In this document: positions 1 through 5,426 of the stretch, one piece after another
Layout of the letters: each line of letters opens with the position of its first letter
Position numbering within the stretch: position 1 is the stretch's first letter
The notes under the pieces: generated by a model
What the model was told of the DNA's origin: nothing
What the model saw: the letters and a program-made list of their open reading frames with translations, nothing else
Database searches by the model: none
Source: Candidatus Kaiserbacteria bacterium
Lineage (GTDB): Bacteria; Patescibacteriota; Minisyncoccia; Phycocordibacterales; UBA2100
NCBI GenBank assembly: GCA_019247335.1
Contig: JAFAPB010000030.1
Coordinates: forward strand, 1-6,217
Reading direction: 5' to 3'
Length of the DNA stretch: 6,217 nucleotides
Translations under genes and position numbers: made by a program

Positions 1-257
1 CCGCGCTCACGCAGATATGTCTTGCTCGAGAGATACGGGGTCAGCACCGAATCGACGGCATAGGTCGTCACCGAGCCGCCTTCCGCAAAGATCATGCGCG
101 CGTACGGCGAGGAAAGGTCGAGCTTTTTCGGCATCACGAATAAAACATCGAAGCCGCGTTCGGAGAGCGATTTCGTGAGACCCTGGCACGCAACGCCGAG
201 TCCTCCGGAATTGAACGGCGGGAATTCCCATCCGAACATCAAAATGCGCGGTTTCAT
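1..257 (-). CDS. Glycogen/starch-synthase-like glycosyltransferase, N-terminal fragment
   Basis: Only the first 85 codons are present; the gene runs off the left edge. The protein begins MKPRILMFGWEFPPFNSGGL. It has a Rossmann first strand (residues 4-9), the WEFPP motif (10-14) and the Gly-Gly-Leu nucleotide-sugar loop (S17-G18-G19-L20), followed by a helix and a second strand ending VMPKK. This is the N-terminal signature of glycogen/starch synthases (GT5) and related GT4 retaining GT-B enzymes annotated as glycogen synthase-like. The canonical Lys of the KxGGL motif is replaced: the site reads N-S-G-G-L, as in the GT4-type relatives. The ATG at 257-255 is the start, because an in-frame TGA lies directly upstream; only a weak GAG precedes it. 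Known members transfer glucose from ADP- or UDP-glucose to a glucan in the cytoplasm. Donor and acceptor cannot be determined here because the C-terminal donor-binding domain is missing. It is divergent from the HAD gene. The family call is firm, the substrate is not. Confidence 0.85.
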   Translation of the reverse strand, partial: MKPRILMFGWEFPPFNSGGLGVACQGLTKSLSERGFDVLFVMPKKLDLSSPYARMIFAEGGSVTTYAVDSVLTPYLSSKTYLRER

Positions 258-298
258 TCACTCGAATCGTATCACGCAAAATATGTTAGGCTCGGCAT
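258..298. promoter_or_regulatory. Divergent intergenic region, probable back-to-back promoters
   Basis: These 41 nt separate the start codons of the glycosyltransferase (minus) and the HAD gene (plus), so each gene's promoter must overlap this gap or the other gene's 5' end. The segment is more AT-rich than its surroundings. TATGTT at 282-287 is a possible -10 element for the plus gene, but no convincing -35 lies at the right spacing. An AGG at 288-290 is the only Shine-Dalgarno-like sequence for the HAD start. The elements are weak, and the promoter call rests mainly on gene geometry. Confidence 0.3.
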
Positions 299-1057
299 AT
301 GGAGTGCCCGAAAGCGGTTATTTTTGATCTCGACGACACGCTCGCGGAGAGTTTTAGGCCGCCGAGAGACGACATGGTCACGCGGCTCTCGCGTCTTTTG
401 GAAGCCATGCCGGTCGCTATTATGTCGGCTGCCGGATTCCCCCGTATCGAGGCGGATTTTTTGCATAAGATGACGAATTCGCCGCGCATCGATTCTTTTT
501 ATATTTTCCCGAATAGTTCCGCACAGTGCTTTACGCACGAAGCAGGCTCCTGGCAAAAAGCGTACAGCTTCCAACTGACCGACGAGGAGCGTGCAAAGGT
601 TCGAAACGCGCTCGCGGAGAGCGTCGCGGAAGTCTCGCTCGAGTTTCATCCGCATTATTTGCCTGCTATCGTTGATCGCGACGTGCAGATCGCATATGCG
701 GCGCTCGGCCTCGAAGCGAGCGAGGCCGACAAAAAAGCCTGGGATCCGGATCAGCGCAAACGAAAAAAACTCAAGGAATCGCTTGAAAAAAAATTACCCG
801 ACTTTGAAGTATTGATCGGCGGCAAAACAACGATCGATATCACTCACAAAGGCGTCAACAAAGCCTATGGTGTGACCTGGCTCGCCACGCGGCTCGGATT
901 ACCGACGATCGAGATGCTCTATGTCGGAGACGCCTTTTACGAAGGCGGAAATGATGCGGTCGTTATCCCGACGGGAATTCAAACGAGATCGGTGACTGGC
1001 CCTCCCGAGACGCTCACCGCGATCGACGAGATCCTCGCCACCTGCGCAGCAAACTAA
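299..1057 (+). CDS. HAD-superfamily (HAD-IIB, phosphomannomutase-like) phosphatase/mutase
   Basis: A complete 252-residue cytoplasmic protein with all four HAD motifs. Motif I is FDLDDTL, with nucleophile D10 and acid/base D12. Motif II is the S43 in AIMSAAG. Motif III is K188 in KGVNKA (K184 is close by). Motif IV is GDAFYEGGND, with D211 and D219 as the Mg2+ ligands. The G-D-x4-G-G-N-D form of motif IV and the placement of a cap domain between motifs II and III (about residues 80-180) match HAD-IIB proteins, especially eukaryotic-type phosphomannomutases of about 250 residues. The family hydrolyses sugar phosphates or isomerises hexose phosphates through an aspartyl-phosphate. I cannot tell mutase from phosphatase, since specificity lies in the cap. 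The start at 299 lies just upstream of motif I, as the family expects, although the ribosome binding site is poor. A hexose-phosphate role is plausible beside the divergent glycosyltransferase. The stop codon overlaps the terminator stem. Confidence 0.85.
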   Translation: MECPKAVIFDLDDTLAESFRPPRDDMVTRLSRLLEAMPVAIMSAAGFPRIEADFLHKMTNSPRIDSFYIFPNSSAQCFTHEAGSWQKAYSFQLTDEERAKVRNALAESVAEVSLEFHPHYLPAIVDRDVQIAYAALGLEASEADKKAWDPDQRKRKKLKESLEKKLPDFEVLIGGKTTIDITHKGVNKAYGVTWLATRLGLPTIEMLYVGDAFYEGGNDAVVIPTGIQTRSVTGPPETLTAIDEILATCAAN

Positions 1058-1081
1058 AACCGCCCCTTCCGGGGCGGTTTT
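1056..1081. terminator. Bidirectional intrinsic terminator between convergent genes
   Basis: A perfect 11-bp stem (AAAACCGCCCC, 1056-1066, with GGGGCGGTTTT, 1071-1081) closes a 4-nt TTCC loop. The stem is GC-rich at the top and A/T at the base, so transcripts from either strand end in a U-run. It lies between the stop of the HAD gene (1057) and the stop of the surface-protein gene (1093), which converge with only 35 nt between them. The left arm starts inside the HAD TAA codon. Confidence 0.9.
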
Positions 1082-1092
1082 AGGGTTAGCCG

Positions 1093-4000
1093 TTATTGAT
1101 TCTTGTACCAGGAGGTGTACCAGGCGTATGCGCCGGCCGCTCCGAGGAGAATGAGGAGGAGAAGCCACCACCACCAATTGATGCCGAGGAGGCCCGCTGC
1201 TGCGCCCTGGCCAGCATTGCTGTTGCCCTGGTCGCCGCCGACAGCGCCTGCTGCGCCCGCCGTCTGGCTGCCCGTCGCTGTGCCAGTTCCCGTGCCTGCA
1301 CCCGTTCCGGTGCCGGCGCCGGTCGCGGTTCCGGTGCCCGTGCCGCCGTTACCACCGACTCCGCCATTGCCGGCGATCGGACCGTTCGCGCCACCGCCGC
1401 CGTTGCCACCTTCGTTACCGCCGCCATTCCCTGCCGTAGGGCCGTTTGCGCCGCCACCGCCGCCTTCAGTCGTGCCGGTTCCGGTGCCAGTACCTGTTCC
1501 AGTCCCCGTTCCGGTGCCCGTGCCAGTTCCGGTGCCAGTACCCGTTCCGCTGCCCGGAAGCGAGCCTTGGACGGGGCCGTTCGAGCCGCCCCCGCCACCG
1601 CCACCGGTGTTCGTCGGATTGGTCTGATTCGACTCATCGTCTCTGCCCGGATCATACGAATCCGGATTATTCACATTCGCGTCGTCATGGCAGCCTGGAT
1701 CCGCCGAGTCGATGAGGCCGTCGCCGTCGTCATCGATGCCGTTCGAGCACTTCGGCAGATTATTGGCGAAGTTGCCGAAGCTGATCGCGGTCGTGCCTTC
1801 ATTGCCGTTCACGTGCCCGGTCGTTATCGTCCCGCCGTCGGTAGTTACGCTGACATCGTAATAGGCGTCAGTCCTGAAGTCAGGCGTCGATGCGACGCCG
1901 GTATCGCGCGAGATCACCATGTTGGTGGTCGTCGTCGCCGGATATGTCATGACCCAGCCCGCGCGATTCTCTTCAAGCACGACGTAATTACCCGGCTTCT
2001 TCGCATGGAAGGTCGCTGTGCCGTCAGCCGACGTCGTCGCGATCGCAACGATCAGGATGTCCGAGACACCTTCAGTCGATGTCGCCTGGCGAAGTCCGAG
2101 CGCGAAGCTCCAATTTGCAATCCCCGATTCGCTCTCCGACCGCACGCCGTTCTTATCGGCGTCGTTCCACTTGGTCGCGGTGATCGTGGGCTCGTGCCAG
2201 TTGCCGAAGTCGGTCTCAGTCGCATTCGTACCGCCGCCGACAGTTATGTCGTAGGTGCTCGACGCAGGATAGATATTTTGCCAACCGTCCTGCACCGCCT
2301 CGACGACGCGCCACGCGCCGAATTCAGACGGGAGGAAGTTGAAGCTGAAGGCACCGCTATCGTCAGTCGTCGTCGTTTTGATATCGCGATCACTTGTGGT
2401 CGCGGTCACGCCGCCGATGGCGCTGATCGGCGTTGCCGTAATCGTCCATCCTTCTACGCCCGGCTCCGGAATGCAGGCGATCAGGAGGAAGATGACGGGA
2501 CCGCCCGCACAATCGCGTTCGCCGTTGCCGTTCACATCCTCCCATTTCGTACCCGAGATGCTGCCGCCCTGCACGTTGCCGAAGTTCTCGTTCACGATCG
2601 ACTCACCCGAATGCACAGTGATGTCTCGCGTCGCGGCAGCCGGAGAAGTGCGAACCCAGCCGTCCTGCTGTTCTTCGCTGATCGTGTACGTGCCAGGCTT
2701 GAGGTCGGTGAACGTGTAGTTACCGTCGACATTCGTTTCCTGTGTTGAGGTGGAAGATCCGTCGAAGAGGTCTATCGTCCATTCGGGGAGCCGGACTTCT
2801 TCTGCATCGAATTCGCCATTGCCGTTGCTGTCCTGCCATTTGTAACCGGAAATCGAGCCATTCTGGTAGTTGCCGAACGACCTGCCCGAGAGATTATCAC
2901 CGGGGTTAACTGAATCGCTGTAGCCTCGACCTCCTTCGCAGGCTGTCGTGCCGTCTTGGTTGCCCGGATATGATTGGGACCACGTATCCTGCTGCGTTTC
3001 GCAGATTTTGTACACGGTCGCGGTCGAGGTGCTGGTCGGAAGATCGAGCGTATAGTTACCGTTCTCATCTGTCGCCGTCGTTACCGTCTGATTAGTTTCA
3101 TTGACGTCTGGAGTATTCGGATCGTCGGTGAGACGCGTCGCCGTAATGGTCCAGCCCGACAGGCCCGGATCATCGCCTACGAGGCCGTCGGCGTCCATAT
3201 CATTGAATTTTTTGCCAGAAACGACAGCGTCCTGCGTGTTGTTCACGTTGCAGCTCATCGCCTCGCCCGGACTCAATGAGAAGTTAAAGCCATCCGGCCC
3301 GGCAACGGAGCCGAACGGATTATTCTCGCCCACGCCGGTGCATGCGATTGATTGCGCGCCGGTCCAGTTTTCAGGCGAAATGATCGACTCAAGCAGGTTG
3401 TAATTGCCTGAGTAGATATTGGGCAAGGACCAGGTGCCGCTCGGCGAGAAGGTCGTTGACTGCACGCTCGAGGTCGGACCCGTCAGGTCGAACTTGAATT
3501 CGCCACTGTCGGGGCTTGCGATCTTGTTGAGGGTGAACGACGCGCGCTTCATGTTGTCGAAGGTGCAGACCACCGTATCCCCCGCGTCGACGTCGATCTG
3601 CTCGCTGCCCGCAACGCCCGGTGAAGGCGCGAGGATCGTGCCGATCGCGTTTCCATTGTAGACACAGCTCGATGAGGTGTAATCCCAGCCGGGCTGCGAG
3701 AGCTCATCAACATCGTAGACGCCCGGCTGAAGCGTGATAGTACTCGTGGTCGCGTAGCCAGAGCTGGTCGTGAGCGGATGCGATGTCGTGGCGGAGCCGT
3801 TGCCGACATTGAAGCTGAAGCTGCCGTCACCCCCGGTCGCGTGCTTCACGATAGTGAGCTTGGCGGTGAGAACGACGTTAACGGTGACCGATGCGCTCGA
3901 TGAATTGCCCACCGTATCGGTGCCGACCACGGTGAAGGTATGCGTACCTTCAGCAAGACTGTTGAATGTATTCGATGTATTCGAGCCGCATGTCGTCGTC

Positions 4001-5214
4001 GCGGCGCCGTCTATGGCGCAGGTGTATGCAGCAGATCCGTCATCCTGCGTCCACGTGACGTTCACCGAATTCGTAGTCGAGGTCGAGTTGTTCGAAGGCG
4101 AGGTGATCGAGATCGACGGAGCCGTCGTATCAACGGTGAAGCTTGAGACATTCAAGGCCAAGCTCTGATTGCCCGTCGCATCGGTCACTTTAATGGTGCA
4201 GTTCGAATGCGCGCCATCAGAGAGCGTATTGAACGTCACGGTGTTGTTGCCGGAGGATGCCGCGGTCGTTGCACTTGAGCAGTCGCCGCCGTAGGCGATC
4301 GTGCCGGCTTCGGTCGAGCTGAAGGTGTAGTTCGGCGTGTTGTCACTGGTCGGCGTCGTAACAGGCGTTACCTGGGCGAGCGTCGGCGCTGTTTTATCGA
4401 ACGTAACGCTTGATGCATCGCTCGTGGAAGTGACCGCAGAGGCGGTGTTGCCGGCGGTGTCGGTGAGCGTGACGGAGAACGGTACCGTGCCTTCGGTATC
4501 GCCCGAGACCATCACATAGGATGCCGTGAAGCTATTGCCGGTCGTTGTAGCAGCAGAGACCGAATGTCCCGCGATCGTCACGACCGGCGTTTTGACCGCT
4601 TCGCTCGCAGAGAACGTGAGAGTGACGGTATCGCCTACCTTTGCCTTCGCGGTATTCGCGTTGTTCGAGGCAATATGCGAGCTCGAAATCGACGGCGGCG
4701 TATTATCCGTAGCGACAGTCACGGCACCAACGAGTGTCGTAGTCGCGCTCGCACTACCCGTGCAGTTCGACGTGCTGTTGTACGCCGTGAAATACACATT
4801 GTATGTACCGTTTGCGGCAGGCGCCGTTATCGTGAAGTTCGTGGTAGACGCCGCGGTGCTCGTGTAATCCGGCGTTGGGTTCGCGACGCAAGTACCGTTT
4901 CCGGCCGTCGTTGAAATGCGCCAACTGGTAGAGCCCCACTGCCCTCCGGCGCTGCTGTCGTGCGCAGCACCAGTCACTGCCGCTGTAATTGAGGCGCTTG
5001 GCTGAACCGTAACGGAGGTTGCCCCGTTAAGAGTCACGGAGCTGATCGTAGGGCTCCCTGCGGCAAAAGCGACTCCGGCCGGTGCGAGGAGTACGCCCGC
5101 CGGGACCGTGCCGACGATCATGGTCGCGGTCACGATGCCCGCGCTCGCCTTCCAGGCGCGACGTAACGCCGAAAAAGCGCTCCCGCGGAGCGCGTAGATG
5201 TTGAACGACTTCAT
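1093..5214 (-). CDS. Giant modular surface protein (Ig-like, prealbumin-like and SdrD-B-like domains, C-terminal membrane anchor)
   Basis: A complete 1373-residue secreted protein with an N-terminal signal peptide (1-51). Visible order: a first Ig-like module (52-168) and three more at about 169-275, 276-365 and 366-448, joined by DNTPP, DKTAP and DTTAP hinges at 170, 273 and 362. Two prealbumin/CnaB-like domains follow (451-554, 556-660), then four SdrD-B-like domains (663-782, 787-880, 885-1005, 1010-1148), each starting near a K-[WF]-x-D signature and ending in FGN. Next is an acidic D-x-D-x-D-G loop (1161-1169), a Gly/Thr-rich linker (1204-1342) and one membrane helix (1347-1366). Such proteins are adhesins, stalks or cell-surface coats. 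None of these domains is enzymatic, so a structural or binding role is inferred. Ser/Thr richness would suit O-glycosylation. The 16 cysteines fall in pairs, two per domain in eight domains. The ATG at 5214 directly precedes the signal peptide; its leader is AT-rich without a clear Shine-Dalgarno sequence. It has its own promoter and terminator. The binding partner is unknown. Confidence 0.9.
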   Translation of the reverse strand: MKSFNIYALRGSAFSALRRAWKASAGIVTATMIVGTVPAGVLLAPAGVAFAAGSPTISSVTLNGATSVTVQPSASITAAVTGAAHDSSAGGQWGSTSWRISTTAGNGTCVANPTPDYTSTAASTTNFTITAPAANGTYNVYFTAYNSTSNCTGSASATTTLVGAVTVATDNTPPSISSSHIASNNANTAKAKVGDTVTLTFSASEAVKTPVVTIAGHSVSAATTTGNSFTASYVMVSGDTEGTVPFSVTLTDTAGNTASAVTSTSDASSVTFDKTAPTLAQVTPVTTPTSDNTPNYTFSSTEAGTIAYGGDCSSATTAASSGNNTVTFNTLSDGAHSNCTIKVTDATGNQSLALNVSSFTVDTTAPSISITSPSNNSTSTTNSVNVTWTQDDGSAAYTCAIDGAATTTCGSNTSNTFNSLAEGTHTFTVVGTDTVGNSSSASVTVNVVLTAKLTIVKHATGGDGSFSFNVGNGSATTSHPLTTSSGYATTSTITLQPGVYDVDELSQPGWDYTSSSCVYNGNAIGTILAPSPGVAGSEQIDVDAGDTVVCTFDNMKRASFTLNKIASPDSGEFKFDLTGPTSSVQSTTFSPSGTWSLPNIYSGNYNLLESIISPENWTGAQSIACTGVGENNPFGSVAGPDGFNFSLSPGEAMSCNVNNTQDAVVSGKKFNDMDADGLVGDDPGLSGWTITATRLTDDPNTPDVNETNQTVTTATDENGNYTLDLPTSTSTATVYKICETQQDTWSQSYPGNQDGTTACEGGRGYSDSVNPGDNLSGRSFGNYQNGSISGYKWQDSNGNGEFDAEEVRLPEWTIDLFDGSSTSTQETNVDGNYTFTDLKPGTYTISEEQQDGWVRTSPAAATRDITVHSGESIVNENFGNVQGGSISGTKWEDVNGNGERDCAGGPVIFLLIACIPEPGVEGWTITATPISAIGGVTATTSDRDIKTTTTDDSGAFSFNFLPSEFGAWRVVEAVQDGWQNIYPASSTYDITVGGGTNATETDFGNWHEPTITATKWNDADKNGVRSESESGIANWSFALGLRQATSTEGVSDILIVAIATTSADGTATFHAKKPGNYVVLEENRAGWVMTYPATTTTNMVISRDTGVASTPDFRTDAYYDVSVTTDGGTITTGHVNGNEGTTAISFGNFANNLPKCSNGIDDDGDGLIDSADPGCHDDANVNNPDSYDPGRDDESNQTNPTNTGGGGGGGSNGPVQGSLPGSGTGTGTGTGTGTGTGTGTGTGTGTGTTEGGGGGANGPTAGNGGGNEGGNGGGGANGPIAGNGGVGGNGGTGTGTATGAGTGTGAGTGTGTATGSQTAGAAGAVGGDQGNSNAGQGAAAGLLGINWWWWLLLLILLGAAGAYAWYTSWYKNQ
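1096..1188 (-). other. C-terminal tryptophan-rich membrane anchor of the surface protein
   Basis: Residues 1343-1373 start L-G-I-N, then four consecutive Trp (1347-1350), a Leu/Ile/Ala core to about 1366, and a short tail ending Y-K-N-Q with one Lys (1371). This is a single hydrophobic helix at the extreme C-terminus with aromatic residues at both ends, as in membrane-interface belts. No LPxTG-type sorting motif lies directly before it, so the helix itself probably retains the protein at the membrane, with the rod outside. The anchoring mode is inferred. Confidence 0.8.
1360..1461 (-). repeat. Two direct copies of a 42-nt Gly/Asn-rich unit
   Basis: The segments 1420-1461 and 1360-1401 encode GGGGANGPTAGNGG (residues 1252-1265) and GGGGANGPIAGNGG (1272-1285), 60 nt apart start to start. 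The DNA copies are similar but not identical. A shorter related unit, GGGGSNGPV, lies at about 1207-1215. This is a local tandem duplication within the linker. Confidence 0.8.
1471..1548 (-). repeat. Thirteen-unit Gly-Thr hexanucleotide repeat
   Basis: Thirteen consecutive 6-nt units each encode Gly-Thr (residues 1223-1248). The third codon positions vary between units (Gly as GGC, GGA, GGT and GGG; Thr as ACC, ACG, ACT and ACA), so the protein is perfectly periodic but the DNA is not. The unit length preserves the reading frame, so gain or loss of units would change linker length without a frameshift. Confidence 0.95.
1630..1749 (-). other. Acidic, calcium-loop-like segment of the surface protein
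   Basis: Residues 1156-1195 contain C-S-N-G-I-D-D-D-G-D-G-L-I-D, then a second Cys (1175) and further Asp/Asn-rich sequence. D1161, D1163, D1165, G1166 and D1169 fit the D-x-D-x-D-G-x-x-D spacing of EF-hand, dockerin and thrombospondin-3 loops. Calcium binding is inferred. The segment sits between the last rod domain and the flexible linker. C1156 and C1175 could close it as a disulfide loop. Confidence 0.6.
1771..3228 (-). repeat. Four tandem SdrD-B-like domains
   Basis: Residues 663-1148 hold four divergent protein-level repeats. Each opens with an acidic loop: K-F-N-D-M-D-A-D-G (669-677), K-W-Q-D-S-N-G-N-G (792-800), K-W-E-D-V-N-G-N-G (890-898) and K-W-N-D-A-D-K-N-G (1015-1023). Each closes with F-G-N (780-782, 878-880, 1003-1005, 1146-1148). 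In SdrD-type B domains this loop binds Ca2+, which stiffens the rod. The DNA copies have diverged, so this is an old domain array rather than a recent duplication. The third unit carries a Cys-bounded hydrophobic insertion. Confidence 0.85.
5062..5214 (-). other. Signal peptide of the surface protein
   Basis: Residues 1-51 form a long Sec-type signal. The basic N-region holds R10, R18, R19 and K22, a hydrophobic core spans about 25-45, and an A-F-A box (49-51) precedes AGSP, giving predicted cleavage after residue 51. The N-region is longer than usual, and the first Ig-like module starts within ten residues of the cleavage site. The call is by eye. Confidence 0.85.
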
Positions 5215-5236
5215 ATTTCTATTTATAAAAATAATA

Positions 5237-5249
5237 ATTAGCCGCTAAT
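5237..5249. promoter_or_regulatory. Perfect 6-1-6 palindrome in the surface-gene leader
   Basis: ATTAGC and GCTAAT flank a single C as a perfect dyad, 22 nt upstream of the start codon. It could be a repressor operator or a small RNA structure next to the ribosome entry site. Nothing identifies a binding protein, and a 12-nt dyad in AT-rich DNA may be chance. Confidence 0.3.
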
Positions 5250-5262
5250 GGATGAGATTCGG

Positions 5263-5278
5263 CCCCTGTATACGGGGG
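5263..5278. promoter_or_regulatory. GC-flanked palindrome in the surface-gene leader
   Basis: A CCCC run (5263-5266) and a GGGGG run (5274-5278) flank GTATAC, itself a 6-nt palindrome, giving a near-perfect dyad with one mismatch per side. In the minus-strand leader it would form a short hairpin roughly 10-25 nt after the predicted transcription start. It may stabilise the mRNA 5' end or be an operator. There is no U-run after it, so it is not a terminator. Confidence 0.35.
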
Positions 5279-5294
5279 TCTCTTTGCTAGCGAC

Positions 5295-5322
5295 ACAGTA
5301 CGCTGCCTTCATCTTGTGTCAA
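5295..5322 (-). promoter_or_regulatory. Sigma-70-type promoter of the surface-protein gene
   Basis: On the minus strand a perfect TTGACA -35 box (5322-5317) is followed after 16 nt by TACTGT (5300-5295) as the -10 box. Transcription would start near 5288, giving a leader of about 75 nt before the ATG at 5214. The site lies just downstream of the preceding gene's terminator, so the surface gene is its own transcription unit. The -10 match is moderate. Confidence 0.6.
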
Positions 5323-5349
5323 CGAAAGAATTTCACGACACAATAGAAG

Positions 5350-5390
5350 AAAAAGACGGTCTAATAGACAAATTTGTCCTATAGACCGTC
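5350..5390 (-). terminator. Intrinsic terminator of the thioredoxin-like gene
   Basis: Read on the minus strand, GACGGTCTATAGGAC (5390-5376) pairs imperfectly with the arm at 5369-5355 around an AAATTT loop. The outer 8-9 bp are perfect, with small bulges further in. The hairpin is followed by TTTTT (5354-5350) and then further pyrimidines. It starts 36 nt after the stop codon at 5427. It separates this gene from the surface-protein promoter immediately downstream. Confidence 0.85.
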
Positions 5391-5426
5391 CTTCAGAAAA
5401 CGAAGCGTTTAAGCCTTGCCGCGGTC

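Larger units (their letters stand above)
1189..1605 (-). repeat. Gly/Thr/Asn-rich low-complexity linker
   Basis: Residues 1204-1342 are almost entirely Gly, Thr, Ala and Asn. They include a Gly run (1204-1210), thirteen Gly-Thr dipeptides (1223-1248), two GGGGANGP-x-AGNGG units and a second Gly-Thr/Ala stretch (1291-1315). Such linkers act as flexible spacers carrying folded domains through the cell envelope. That role is inferred from composition and from the position next to the membrane helix. Confidence 0.85.

Noticed and set aside
7..279. Minus-strand 90-codon open frame at the left edge
   Set aside because: It overlaps the glycosyltransferase fragment in another frame; the real frame encodes the WEFPP and GGL motifs, while this one is Arg-rich without motifs.
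1360..1548. Short regular repeats as a possible CRISPR array
   Set aside because: The repeats are in-frame codons of a low-complexity protein linker, with no conserved repeat and no unique spacers.
1546..1560. LPGSG at residues 1219-1223 as a sortase LPxTG-like signal
   Set aside because: A sorting motif should lie directly before the C-terminal helix. This one is about 125 residues upstream, ahead of the flexible linker.
1103..1627. Plus-strand Pro/Val-rich open frame with a near-perfect AGGAGGTG at 1110-1117 upstream of an ATG at 1128
   Set aside because: The Val-Pro repeat is the reverse complement of the Gly-Thr array. The ATG at 1128 is in a different frame that stops after eight codons. 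The AGGAGGTG is simply the antisense of the Tyr-Thr-Ser-Trp tail codons.
1086..1655. Ala/Arg-rich minus-strand open frame overlapping the end of the surface gene
   Set aside because: It is a shifted frame through the Gly-rich linker; the composition comes from GC-rich repeats and there is no domain or ribosome binding site.
1096..2748. Long 550-codon open frame on the plus strand, antisense to the surface protein
   Set aside because: Its translation is Arg/Ala/Val-rich without recognisable domains, and it covers the exact region where the minus strand encodes well-defined domains. High GC and a biased Gly/Thr/Asp codon mix open antisense frames by chance.
4337..4867. Two Val/Ala-rich plus-strand open frames antisense to the Ig-like domains
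   Set aside because: They mirror Thr/Ser/Asn-rich codons of the minus-strand protein and show no start signals or independent features.
5149..5163. Twin arginine (R18-R19) as a Tat signal
   Set aside because: The residues around it (A-L-R-R-A-W-K) lack the S/T-R-R-x-F-L-K pattern, and multi-Ig surface proteins normally use Sec.
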